The notes: generated by a model not told the origin, from the letters alone. DNA of 19,637 nucleotides from an uncultured Chlorobiota bacterium (GCA_900696645.1 CAADGV010000027.1:1-19637), one strand, 5' to 3'. Shown: positions 7,175 through 16,203, counted from the stretch's first letter. A program made the numbers and translations.

Positions 7175-8596
7175 TCATTGTTTAATGCTGCGCAGGATGC
7201 GGTCAAGCCGGGGGCGTGACACCTTCAGTATCCGCGCCGCTTTCAGCTTGTTTCCGCCGACATATTCAAGCACTTTTTTGGCGAGCATTGCCTGAACCTC
7301 CTTTGCCGAGGCCTGATCGAGGGGAACGAGGAGCATAAGAGTCTCCATAGGCATAGTCGGAAGTGCATCACTTGATCCGGCAATAATACGTTTTTTGGCA
7401 GGCCGTATGGTCCGATCCTCAAACTCAAAATCCTCTTCAGCGAGCCAGTCACCTTCTTCCAGCAGAACAGCCCGTTCAATTGCATGCTTGAGTTCACGAA
7501 CATTTCCTTCCCAAGAATGTTGCATGAGAAGGTGCATGGCTTTAGGAGCTATGCCCTTTATTTTCTTGGTGTATGTGTGATTGAATGACTTGAGGAATGC
7601 TTCCGCAAGAAGCGGAACATCCTCTATACGTTCGGCAAGGCTCGGCAATTCCAGCGGCAGAATTTTCAAGCGATGATACAAATCTTTCCGGAATTCATTT
7701 GCCCGGATTTTTGTGGAAAGGTCGGCGCTTGTTGCTGCAATGATGCGTGCACGGACAGGCACGTCACGTATGCCTCCGACCCTCCGCATTGTCCGGTCCT
7801 CAATGACTTTGAGAAGTTTAGACTGAATTGCGAGAGAGATATCTCCTATCTCGTCCAGAAAAATTGTCCCGTCACCGGCAAGCTCAAACAGTCCGATCTT
7901 TCGTTCCTTGGCATCTGTGAACGCTCCCTTTTCGAAGCCGAACAGTTCGGCTTCAAGCAACGTTTCGGGAAGAGCGCTGCATGCAATGTCAACGAACGGG
8001 CTGTTACGGTTCGCGCTGTTGTAGTGGATAGCGCGTGCAAAGAGTTCCTTCCCTGTTCCGGTTTCACCTGTAATCAGGATCGTTCGTGCGTTGTTTTTAA
8101 TGACTTTTCGGGCCCGCTCGATGGTTTGCTTCAAAAGCGGCGATGAACCGATAATCGAACGAAAGTCATACACCTCCTGCTGAATCTCAACAAAACGGCT
8201 TTTCTGTTTCTTCGCCTGCCAGTCGTTGTAGAGGAGGTTGACTTCATCGCGAATTTTTCTATGCTCATCCGGCACAATGAAGTATGCAGAAACCCCGAGC
8301 TTCACCAAATCAACGGCGAAACTGTGATCAGGGTCTTGAGCAAGGGCGACAATCGGTACGTCAGGGATCTCTGAACAGAATTCCTTCAACGACGATCGCA
8401 GCGTCAGATTATCACGCGTAACGTCAATAAGAACAAGCCTCGGCACATTGAACAACGCCCTCCCGACCAGAAACGACGGCGAAGAAGCAAACTGCAGGTG
8501 AACATCATCTGCCGGAGTTATCAATCGGCGTACATCTGCCATCATTTCTTTGCGGCCGCAAAGCAGAATCGTGAACCGGTCTTTTTTTGTGGGCAC
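7175..8596 (-). CDS. Sigma-54-dependent transcriptional activator with degenerate receiver domain
   Basis: A 473-residue bacterial enhancer-binding protein of the NtrC type. Residues 1-125 have a receiver-like fold. Asp-58 (LVLIDV) sits at the phosphoacceptor place, but the acidic pair normally after strand 1 is Cys-Gly (13-14). The Thr/Ser of strand 4 is Ala and the Lys of strand 5 is not evident, so ordinary Mg-dependent phosphorylation is unlikely. The AAA+ domain spans about 146-375: Walker A GETGTGKE (177-184), sigma-54 loop GAFTDA (224-229, usually GAFTGA) and Walker B GTIFLDE (243-249). The last 45 residues form a Fis-type helix-turn-helix (NKLKAARILKVSRPRLDRIL). The start is GTG 8596, with GAGGA 7 bases upstream overlapping the stop of the kinase gene 9 bases away, so translation is coupled to the kinase. 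Control by that kinase or by protein binding is plausible. Confidence 0.92.
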   Translation of the reverse strand: MPTKKDRFTILLCGRKEMMADVRRLITPADDVHLQFASSPSFLVGRALFNVPRLVLIDVTRDNLTLRSSLKEFCSEIPDVPIVALAQDPDHSFAVDLVKLGVSAYFIVPDEHRKIRDEVNLLYNDWQAKKQKSRFVEIQQEVYDFRSIIGSSPLLKQTIERARKVIKNNARTILITGETGTGKELFARAIHYNSANRNSPFVDIACSALPETLLEAELFGFEKGAFTDAKERKIGLFELAGDGTIFLDEIGDISLAIQSKLLKVIEDRTMRRVGGIRDVPVRARIIAATSADLSTKIRANEFRKDLYHRLKILPLELPSLAERIEDVPLLAEAFLKSFNHTYTKKIKGIAPKAMHLLMQHSWEGNVRELKHAIERAVLLEEGDWLAEEDFEFEDRTIRPAKKRIIAGSSDALPTMPMETLMLLVPLDQASAKEVQAMLAKKVLEYVGGNKLKAARILKVSRPRLDRILRSIKQ

Positions 8597-8605
8597 GACT
8601 ATTCC

Positions 8606-11600
8606 TCAGGATTTGATGATTGAGTCTATCGTTGCTAGAACCCGGTCTTTTTGATCAACAGCAAGATAACTTGATTTCAACTGGTCGGATGAAATGCGAG
8701 AAAGAAAGAACTGCACAATGAGCCTCGTCTTGATGAGATACTCCTTTGCACGATCGCGCTGTCCGCGGTTATAGTATTCCCCTGCCAACGCATATGCCAG
8801 CTTCCACGTTATCTCTGCGATCGGTTCTTTCGCAAGAATATCCATCCCTCGCTTAAACGCGACAATCGGTTTTTCCAGTCCTTCGCCGTTCTTCGAGCCG
8901 GCACAGATGCCAAGGATGAAATTCGCTTCAGCAAGGTAGCGGGGATGGCGGTGTACCTCTTGTTCACCCAGTATTCCGTTGGCAAGCGTCGCCGCCTCCT
9001 CATTGTTCTCCAACTTGTTCAAACACTCGGCAAGTCGCAATTGGGATTGCCATCGGATCTCATTGGTCTTTTCTTCGCTGGACACACGCATTGCATCGCG
9101 GAATGCTACGCAGGCTTCATCGTACTTCCCGCAAAGATAGGTACGCGACCCACGAAGAAGCAGGTAACGAGCAAGAAATGTACGTTGACCTTCCTTCTCT
9201 ATCAAAAGTCCTGCTTCATTGAGCCTCGTCCCGGCAATATCAAGAACGCCGAGGGCAAGAAGAGCCTGCACACCAAACAACAAGCTGTCTACCTGATGAT
9301 ATCTGTTCTCCATTGCTTCGGCCAGACCTCGGGATTCGTCAAAGAACGTAAGTGCCTTCTCATACTCACCTTCAGCAAGAGATACCTCTCCAAGATTCGC
9401 AATGACCAGCGCCAAGCCAGCCATCGAATCAATCCGTTGGTATTGTGAGCGTGCCTTATCGTAATACTGTCTTGCGGCGCCGTATTTCCTGAGACTGTAA
9501 TGCGCGATCCCAAGATTATTGTGAATCAGCGCCTGCTGATGCATCGTGCCGAAATCCTCACTTGCCTTCAGTGCCCGGTGCCAATACTCAATGGCCCGCT
9601 CCGTGTCACCTTTCCTGCTCAGGACATTGCCAATGTTGTTCATCGAGTTGATCACCTGCGTTCGTTCCCCCGTCGATTCAAACTGCTTCATTGCTTCAAT
9701 AAAGCACTCTACGGCATCATCGAAGCGCTCCTGGTAGAAGGTTGCAATCCCGAGATTGGTATAGATGTCGCCTTTCAGCCTGTTCGATTCCAAACCGGCG
9801 ATCTCTCCGAGCTGCTGCAGGCAATCCTTTTCAGCCTCTGCAAAACGACTTGCAGAGATTGCAAGTCCGACCAGTTCCTGCCGCAGTTCAAGCTGCTCCG
9901 CTTTGTCGGTTGTTTCGCGCAGAGCCGCACTCAGAAGCTCGTGGGCAAGATCATTCTCACCAAGCCGGGATGCAGAAAATCCCATCACCTTGGAAAGCCG
10001 GGCTCTCTCGGGGGGCAGCAAAGCCGTATTATCCTTCAGTTCACGGCACAATGTAATTGCTTCCCGATACGAACCAGTCTCGTAGAGTGCCGTGGCCAGC
10101 TTTACTTGAACAGCTACTTCACCACGAACATGCCGGTTTGCCTTTGCGAGTTCTATCGCGCTACGATACAGTTGAAGTGAGCGTTGAAGAGCGAACAACC
10201 TCATTCCTTCGTCGGCGGCCCGTTCGTAACAGGAGAATGATTGCATGTACTTGCCGCATCCGGCAAACTGGAAGGCAAGTTCCTGCAATCCTTCAAATCC
10301 ACGGGAGCTTTCCTCATCACGTTCCAGCGTTGTCGAGATCAGTGCGTGCAGTTCAGGCTTCTCATCCTGAATCCGTTCGTAAATCGCGTCTTTCAGCCTC
10401 TTTATCCTTATGAAGACACGCTGACCGGAGCTCGATATAAACTCGTCGAGGTACAGAAACCGAAGGTGATCCGACATGCGCTGCGGGTGAAAAGGAAGGA
10501 GTCCGGCGAGTATCTTCTCTTTCACAGGAAATTGGAAACACGCAAGAATGCTGAGAACCAACTGCCTCTCGCGGCTCAATTTGTTGAAGCGCGCAAGAAG
10601 GAAGTCATCTATCGTGCGCGGGAGTTTCGTCTCCAATCCGGAAACGAATTCCTTCCCCATGTCGGGCTGCTTCAGCGCATCGGCCGGAACCATTGACAGC
10701 ACGGCATTGAGTGCCTCCACCACGATCGCCGGCGTTCCGCCATATAGACTATGGAGCAATGAACTTATTGAATGGACTACGGAAGTTTTCCCGAGAACCG
10801 ACTGGCTTATCTCGGCAATCTCTTCAGCAGCAAGTTCACCCAAGTGAAGCTCTTCAGCAATCGCCGACGGAAAGACTGTTGCCCTTTCGGCAGTTTCCGC
10901 GACAAGCGCCATCACACGCCCTTTCATTGCATCGCGTATGATTGTGCGTACCACCTGTACCGACGCTTCATCGAGACGCTGGGCGTTATCAATTACCACA
11001 ACGAAGGGAAGTACATCCGAACATGCAACAAGAAATCTCGCCAGAAGCTCGGCACTCTCATCCTTCCTTCCGCCCCACCTCTCAAAACGATGTGCAGGGG
11101 CTGCACTTAGACCAATCAGTTGATCGAATCTGTCAAACACCATTCTTCCTTGCTCCGAGCAGGAACGAATATCCGCAACCAGAGGTGAGAGAATTTCGGA
11201 TATGCCTTCGAAAGGAACATCTGAACGAATGGGATCGATTTCATATACAGTCAAACCGGAGGATCGAGCATGCTTCAGAGACTCTTTGATCAGGGAGGTT
11301 TTGCCGATGCCCTCCGGGCCCGTAACGCTGATGGCTGAGCGGGAAGGCACATCTCCGTCAGTGCCAAGAGCAGACAAAGCACGTTGAATCGTCTCGAGTT
11401 CCTTGCGGCGGCCGACAAAGCGGGACGACCGCGAAAGCCCGAAATATGATTCATACAACTCAACGCCGTTTTGCATTGACGAACTGAGCTTTCGTGCAGC
11501 CTCTTCTGCAGTGGCAAACCTGCGGGAGGGCTGCTTCTGCATAAGTCCCAGAATGACCTCTCGCGTGCGGGATGTTCCTGCCCCTGATGTGAAGCGCGGT

Positions 11601-12298
11601 TCCTCCGAAAGAACGCGTTTGACCAGTTCTACCGGTGTTCCTGCTTCAAACGGGGGATGTCCTTCAAGCAAGTGATAGAATGTTGCGCCCAGCGAATATA
11701 AGTCCAGCCGGTGGTCGTATTCCTCACCCTTGAGGCATTCCGGCGCCGTGTACTCCAGCGTCCCCCGGACGGAAATATCAAGCGTCTCCTCTTTCTTCTT
11801 GCTAAAGCCGAAGTCTGCCAATTTGAGCAACGGGGCTGTTGCCATTTTCCCTTCATCGACAACCACAAGATTCTGCGGCTTAATATCGAAATGCACAATA
11901 CCTTCGCGATGGACGTAAGAAAGAACACTCAATGCCTGAAGCAGGAGGAGTTCAAGTTGCGAATGCTTCTTTTCAACATTGGACTCAACCCACGCCAGCG
12001 TATCAACACCACGCAACAATTCCATTGTGAAGAATCGTCTCAGAAGAAGGGCTTCGTCCGCATGCTGTATCGTGCCGAAGTCAAATATGCGGATCAGATT
12101 CGGATGTGAAAGGGCAAGCAGCGCCGATACTTCATTCTTGAAAACTTCATCGGCCTCCGTGTCGGATTCCCCGAAGCGATGGAGAATTTTCATCGCCATC
12201 TGTTGATTCTTCCGGCAGGTATCTTCAACCAAGAATACCTCGCCACTTCCACCGACACCCAGTTTTTGAAGAAGGGTGTACCGGAAATTGATCATCAT
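8606..12298 (-). CDS. Large Ser/Thr protein kinase with AAA-type ATPase and TPR array
   Basis: A 1230-residue cytoplasmic signalling protein. Residues 7-270 are a Hanks-type kinase: glycine loop LGVGGSGEV (13-21), Lys-37 in AMKIL, Glu-56, catalytic loop HFDIKPQN (Asp-138, Asn-143; Phe replaces Arg of HRD), DFG (162-164) and APE (185-187). From about 293 there is an orphan ATPase domain of the type seen in PknK/MalT-like regulators, with VGRRKELE, Walker A GPEGIGKTS (327-335, Lys-333) and a Walker B-like VVVIDNAQ. Residues about 690-1190 are tetratricopeptide repeats. The frame is open to 12385, but ATG 12298 is chosen: it overlaps the permease stop as ATGA and has GTGAGG a few bases upstream. 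This couples the kinase to the transporter genes. The activator follows 9 bases later. Likely role: a sensor/switch whose ATPase-TPR part gates kinase activity. Confidence 0.93.
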   Translation of the reverse strand: MMINFRYTLLQKLGVGGSGEVFLVEDTCRKNQQMAMKILHRFGESDTEADEVFKNEVSALLALSHPNLIRIFDFGTIQHADEALLLRRFFTMELLRGVDTLAWVESNVEKKHSQLELLLLQALSVLSYVHREGIVHFDIKPQNLVVVDEGKMATAPLLKLADFGFSKKKEETLDISVRGTLEYTAPECLKGEEYDHRLDLYSLGATFYHLLEGHPPFEAGTPVELVKRVLSEEPRFTSGAGTSRTREVILGLMQKQPSRRFATAEEAARKLSSSMQNGVELYESYFGLSRSSRFVGRRKELETIQRALSALGTDGDVPSRSAISVTGPEGIGKTSLIKESLKHARSSGLTVYEIDPIRSDVPFEGISEILSPLVADIRSCSEQGRMVFDRFDQLIGLSAAPAHRFERWGGRKDESAELLARFLVACSDVLPFVVVIDNAQRLDEASVQVVRTIIRDAMKGRVMALVAETAERATVFPSAIAEELHLGELAAEEIAEISQSVLGKTSVVHSISSLLHSLYGGTPAIVVEALNAVLSMVPADALKQPDMGKEFVSGLETKLPRTIDDFLLARFNKLSRERQLVLSILACFQFPVKEKILAGLLPFHPQRMSDHLRFLYLDEFISSSGQRVFIRIKRLKDAIYERIQDEKPELHALISTTLERDEESSRGFEGLQELAFQFAGCGKYMQSFSCYERAADEGMRLFALQRSLQLYRSAIELAKANRHVRGEVAVQVKLATALYETGSYREAITLCRELKDNTALLPPERARLSKVMGFSASRLGENDLAHELLSAALRETTDKAEQLELRQELVGLAISASRFAEAEKDCLQQLGEIAGLESNRLKGDIYTNLGIATFYQERFDDAVECFIEAMKQFESTGERTQVINSMNNIGNVLSRKGDTERAIEYWHRALKASEDFGTMHQQALIHNNLGIAHYSLRKYGAARQYYDKARSQYQRIDSMAGLALVIANLGEVSLAEGEYEKALTFFDESRGLAEAMENRYHQVDSLLFGVQALLALGVLDIAGTRLNEAGLLIEKEGQRTFLARYLLLRGSRTYLCGKYDEACVAFRDAMRVSSEEKTNEIRWQSQLRLAECLNKLENNEEAATLANGILGEQEVHRHPRYLAEANFILGICAGSKNGEGLEKPIVAFKRGMDILAKEPIAEITWKLAYALAGEYYNRGQRDRAKEYLIKTRLIVQFFLSRISSDQLKSSYLAVDQKDRVLATIDSIIKS

Positions 12299-13509
12299 GC
12301 TTGCCTCACCCCATCTTTCACGGCATAGTGAAGCGCAATCAATACCGCGGCAAGCAGCGCTCCCGGAAAGAATCCCAGCCACCATCCTGAATGCAACGAA
12401 CTAAGTGATTGCCACAACATATTCCCCCAACTTGCAGTCGGCGGTTGGATGCCAAGTCCCAGGAAACTCAACGATGCCTCCGCCAACACTGCACTGCCAA
12501 ACTGGAGGGTGGCTGCAACGACAAGAATCGGTTTGAGATTCGGCAGCATGTGTTTACGGAGTATATTCCAACCCGATTGATGAAGAAGTCTTGCTGCAAG
12601 GATGAATTCTTTCTCACGCAGTCGCAGTACTTCGGTTCGAACCGTTCGGGCTATCCCCATCCACCCGGTGAGGGAAAGGAGGATGATAAGAGATGTGATG
12701 GAGGTCCCCAAAAACGCCATCACTGCAACGACCAGAAAAATGCTTGGAATGGAAAGCATGAGGTCGGTGAGTCGCATCAAGATTGTATCAAGTGCACGAT
12801 TCGTGTACCCGGCAAGGAAGCCAACAATGACCCCAATCAGAAGAGAACCAATTGTAGCACATAGCCCGATCCCCAACGATACCCGGGTGCCGAATACAAC
12901 GCGACTGAAAACATCCCGCCCGATATCATCAGTCCCGAAAAGAAATCGAATAGAACTCATTTTAGTCGCAGATGTTTCGTTCGGTTCATCATGGGGCTGT
13001 GCGTGAAAAGAGATGTTCTGTTGCAGCAACAAGTTATTCGATTTTTCATACGATCGTTGCAGTGAACTCAACTCTACCGGTTCCGTATCTTGCGGAACTG
13101 TGTGTACAAGGGCCCCCCGGCTCAACGGGCCAAGCAACCGTGTCGTAACAAGATCCCCCTGTTTGTTCGGACCGATTGGGGTCAAAAAGGGGGCACAAAC
13201 CGCAATAAAAGCCAGAATCGCCAGAAAACCGACGGGTCGTAACCTCCACTTCTGGGCAACAGTCTGACCTTGGAAATCTTGCCAAATCTTCCACATGATA
13301 TACACTCCGCCGCCAAGCCATACAACCGCAGCGAGCCAAAACTCCCAGACATCGTGTCTCCAATATGTCGCCGGAGATGTCAGTTCCGAAAGAGTCAGGA
13401 GGCAGTACGAACAAAGCGAGACAATGCTCGCAACAATCTCATCTATCTTTTTCCAGAACAGAAAGAGGTAGATGACAAGACCGGCAGAGAGTAGCGTACT
13501 GCGTTTCAT
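12295..13509 (-). CDS. ABC transporter permease, DppC/OppC-like, with N-terminal extension
   Basis: A 404-residue inner-membrane permease for peptide or nickel-type ABC importers. The conserved C-terminal core has FLFGTDDIGRDVFSRVVFGT, several membrane helices, the EAA-loop (EFILAARLLHQSGWNILRKH followed by MLPN) that contacts the ATPase, and ASLSFLGLGIQPP. Family members are usually about 270-300 residues. Here about 90 extra N-terminal residues add hydrophobic segments (about 5-40 and 57-77) before the usual first helix (about 92-110). The loop before the GTDDIGRD motif (about 110-180) is also unusually long and polar. ATG 13509 has GGAGG 6 bases upstream and starts 2 bases after the DppB-like stop; its own stop overlaps the kinase start. 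No ATP-binding subunit is encoded in the window. Confidence 0.9.
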   Translation of the reverse strand: MKRSTLLSAGLVIYLFLFWKKIDEIVASIVSLCSYCLLTLSELTSPATYWRHDVWEFWLAAVVWLGGGVYIMWKIWQDFQGQTVAQKWRLRPVGFLAILAFIAVCAPFLTPIGPNKQGDLVTTRLLGPLSRGALVHTVPQDTEPVELSSLQRSYEKSNNLLLQQNISFHAQPHDEPNETSATKMSSIRFLFGTDDIGRDVFSRVVFGTRVSLGIGLCATIGSLLIGVIVGFLAGYTNRALDTILMRLTDLMLSIPSIFLVVAVMAFLGTSITSLIILLSLTGWMGIARTVRTEVLRLREKEFILAARLLHQSGWNILRKHMLPNLKPILVVAATLQFGSAVLAEASLSFLGLGIQPPTASWGNMLWQSLSSLHSGWWLGFFPGALLAAVLIALHYAVKDGVRQA

Positions 13510-13511
13510 TG

Positions 13512-14474
13512 TTATCCTCCAATCCGCAACCGCGGATCGATGAATGCATTGAGGATGTCGGCAAGCATGTTACCGGCAATCACTACAACTCCGGCTACGA
13601 GCGTACAGCCCAGTATGAGCGGATAATCACGTGCGTAAATCGCCGCAACAGTCAACTGCCCCATCCCAGGCCATGAAAACAGAACCTCAGTCACCAGTAC
13701 GCCGGTCAGCAAAATCCCGATCTCCACTCCTATAAGTGATACAATGGGCGTGATTGCATTCGGCAGAACATACATGCTGAAGATTTTTCTCTGCGGCAGT
13801 CCCATACTTCGAGCATGAAGCACATACGGTTGCTGCATCACGGCAGACACGTTACTTTGCAGATAGCGGGCCAGCCCGGCAGCGGCAGGGATAGCCGCGG
13901 TACAAGCAGGCAGTACAAGATGATGCAGAATATCCGGCACCGATCCGGCTTGGCCTGACGAGTACATTTGTGATGAAGGAAATAGGCCGAGTCCGTATGA
14001 AAAAATAACAAGCAACATAATGCCGACCCAAAACGAGGGCAGCGCATACACAACCAACAGCGCGTTTGCGAGCACCATCTCTACCCGTTTTCGCTTCGTG
14101 AAGAACGTCGCGGCCGCAAGCGAGATGCCCAGCACCACTTCAAGAAACAACGCAGCGCCGGCAAGAAGAATGGTGTTTGGGAACACTTCCCCGATTATGT
14201 CAGCAACCGGCGCATGCCGGGCTAATGACATTCCCAGATCGCCGGAAAAAACCGAGCTAAGCCAAACCCAGTATTGCTCAAGCAAAGGCCGGTCCAGCCC
14301 GAATTGCCTTTGCAACTGATCTCTGACGGTTTCCGGAATTGTCGGGGAGAGAAGCGCATCAGTCACACTGCCGGGCAGCAACCGGGATAAGAAGAAAACG
14401 ATTGTCACCAGGCCGAAAATGAGGGGAACTGCTTCGAGAATACGTCTGAGAACGTAGTAGAAAAGTGACACCAA
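13512..14474 (-). CDS. ABC transporter permease, DppB/OppB-like
   Basis: A 320-residue inner-membrane permease of the peptide/nickel importer class, of normal length. It has the typical N-terminus YYVLRRILEAVPLIFGLVTI, the GLDRPLLEQYWVWLSSVFSG segment followed by DLGMS, membrane helices at about 95-125, 135-165, 180-205, 235-260 and 285-305, the cytoplasmic coupling loop (HARSMGLPQRKIFSMYVLPN) and the end FIDPRLR. The annotated start is TTG 14474; GTG 14471 is equally possible, with GCGGAA 6-9 bases upstream. It follows the binding-protein gene by 17 bases and precedes the DppC-like gene by 2. It should form a heterodimeric channel with that protein and receive substrate from the lipoprotein encoded upstream. 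Confidence 0.93.
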   Translation of the reverse strand: MVSLFYYVLRRILEAVPLIFGLVTIVFFLSRLLPGSVTDALLSPTIPETVRDQLQRQFGLDRPLLEQYWVWLSSVFSGDLGMSLARHAPVADIIGEVFPNTILLAGAALFLEVVLGISLAAATFFTKRKRVEMVLANALLVVYALPSFWVGIMLLVIFSYGLGLFPSSQMYSSGQAGSVPDILHHLVLPACTAAIPAAAGLARYLQSNVSAVMQQPYVLHARSMGLPQRKIFSMYVLPNAITPIVSLIGVEIGILLTGVLVTEVLFSWPGMGQLTVAAIYARDYPLILGCTLVAGVVVIAGNMLADILNAFIDPRLRIGG

Positions 14475-14491
14475 AGTGATTCCGCTAGCGA

Positions 14492-16177
14492 CTATTGGGT
14501 TTGTGCCGTTTCAACGCGCCACTCCCACGCATTATGTGTCGTTCCGAGAATGCCGATGTGAGTTCCCTGTACCCGCGTGCGCACACCGGTGATGTTGTTG
14601 ATCCAGAACAGGAAGGTATACGGCTGCTCATCGTACACAATCGTTTGAAACTCTTTCCACAAAGAAGCCCCCTCGGTTTCATCGGAAAGTGTCCGTACCT
14701 CCGCAAGAATTGCGTCAACGCGGGGATGCCGGAAGCCTGCAAGATTGAACGGATATTTCTTCAGGTCGGAGCCCCACAGATCATCCAATTGCATCTGCAG
14801 CGGAACACTGAAGCCGGCAAACCAGGCATCATACGATCGCTGCATCAGATTATTCCAGAACGTTCCGCGTTCCACCTGTTCAATCTTCATTTCAATCTTT
14901 ACGTCCTTCAACTGCTGTTGAATAACTGTGGCCATCAGATTGCGAAGTTGGTTGCCCGACGCAAGGTTCAGCGTGAACGAAAACTTCATACCGTGTTTGT
15001 CGAGAATTCCGTCACCATTGGAATCTCTCCACCCCTCCTTTTGCAGAATGCTCGCTGCCTGTGCCTTGTCGAACGGCAACGGCTGGAGTGTATCGTTGTA
15101 TGCCCATCTGAACAGCGGTGAAACGCCGCCGATGGCCTCCTGTCCGTGCTCGCCTAGATATGCTTTCACAATCTCGCGCCGGTTGATCGCCATTGTGAGC
15201 GCCCGCCGAACACGGGACGAACCGAACAGCGGATGCGGTTTGATTTCCCGCCCCGCCGTTTGTGTGTACGTTTCGGGATCGATGTTATTCCATCCGATAA
15301 AGTCATAATCTCGACCGACGGTAGAGATGATTGTGATGGATGGATATCGCGAAGGCAAATCGGCTTCTTCAAGACGCAAACCCGAGACGACATCAACCTC
15401 ACCGGATATTAATTGCTCAACACGTGTTCTATAGTCGGGCAAGATCTTGAACACCAGTTGAGACAACTTCGGGGTGAATGGCTCATAAGGGAATCTGGAT
15501 GGCGACAGAACGACTTCCTGCAACGGATTCCAGCGGGCTATTGCAAACGGGCCGGCTGTTGTTGGAGCCTTGTTGTGCAGACTCGTCCGAATTTCATTCC
15601 GCGGTATGCCGCTGAAGATATGCGCGGGAATGATCGGGAGGCCCACATCGAACAACTGTCCCGGACGGGCTTGTTCGAAGTGAAACACAATCGTGGAATC
15701 ATTTAGTACATCTATACTCTTGCCGACTTCGAGCTTGCCGTTCGTACGGCGGAAATTCTGCACGGCACTTTGGCGAACACTTGCTACAATCGTATCGCCG
15801 TACAGTTCAAAGGAGAACCGGACATCGCGGGCCGTCACGGCAACGCTGTCCGACCATCGAAAATCGGTTCGAAGATGAAATGTTACATCACGCTGACCGT
15901 TACTGGACTCCCATGACTTGGCAAGAAACGGCGCAAATTCCAGTGACCCCTGTGTGGCGTTGAATTCGGGATGGATCAGGCGGGGAAAAATTAGATCGTT
16001 GATTTCGCCGGCAACTATTTCACGGGCGAAAAGAGGATTGAATGTATCGATATCGCCTTCGATAGCGACGGTGACTGCGGCACGCTCACGATCTCGAGTA
16101 CCGCATCCCCCAAAAAAAATTGAAATCGCAGCTATCGACAAAAACGATAGCTGCAATACAGCTATTTTGTTACGCAT
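14492..16177 (-). CDS. Peptide-binding lipoprotein of an ABC importer (SBP family 5)
   Basis: A 561-residue extracytoplasmic solute-binding protein of the DppA/OppA family. The N-terminus is a lipoprotein signal: basic MRNK, a hydrophobic stretch and FFGGC with the lipidated Cys at 25 (Phe at -3 is unusual). The mature part has family landmarks: ITVAIEGDIDTFNPL-like strand, FAPFLAKSWE, VTFHLRTDFRWSDS, TAGPFAIARW, a central VRRALTMAINRREIVKAYL, and a Ca-loop-like DSNGDGILD. It would capture peptides, or another small ligand, and deliver them to the DppB/DppC-like pair. ATG 16177 directly follows AGGGG, closer than ideal. A good vegetative promoter lies 20-55 bases upstream. The first codons contain overlapping inverted repeats (16128-16165). 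It is the first gene of a five-gene operon ending in the sigma-54 activator. Confidence 0.93.
   Translation of the reverse strand: MRNKIAVLQLSFLSIAAISIFFGGCGTRDRERAAVTVAIEGDIDTFNPLFAREIVAGEINDLIFPRLIHPEFNATQGSLEFAPFLAKSWESSNGQRDVTFHLRTDFRWSDSVAVTARDVRFSFELYGDTIVASVRQSAVQNFRRTNGKLEVGKSIDVLNDSTIVFHFEQARPGQLFDVGLPIIPAHIFSGIPRNEIRTSLHNKAPTTAGPFAIARWNPLQEVVLSPSRFPYEPFTPKLSQLVFKILPDYRTRVEQLISGEVDVVSGLRLEEADLPSRYPSITIISTVGRDYDFIGWNNIDPETYTQTAGREIKPHPLFGSSRVRRALTMAINRREIVKAYLGEHGQEAIGGVSPLFRWAYNDTLQPLPFDKAQAASILQKEGWRDSNGDGILDKHGMKFSFTLNLASGNQLRNLMATVIQQQLKDVKIEMKIEQVERGTFWNNLMQRSYDAWFAGFSVPLQMQLDDLWGSDLKKYPFNLAGFRHPRVDAILAEVRTLSDETEGASLWKEFQTIVYDEQPYTFLFWINNITGVRTRVQGTHIGILGTTHNAWEWRVETAQTQ
16128..16165 (-). 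promoter_or_regulatory. Mutually exclusive hairpins in the first codons of the binding-protein gene
   Basis: One inverted repeat has perfect 10-base arms GCAGCTATCG / CGATAGCTGC (16128-16137 and 16145-16154, 7-base loop). A second has perfect 7-base arms ATAGCTG / CAGCTAT (16147-16153 and 16159-16165, 5-base loop). They share 16147-16153, so only one can form in the RNA. On the - strand a run of eight T follows the larger stem after about 9 bases. This resembles an attenuator, but it lies within codons 5-17 of the signal peptide and the T-run is not directly adjacent. Confidence 0.35.
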
Positions 16178-16203
16178 CCCCTGAACGCAAAAAATTACAG
16201 CTA

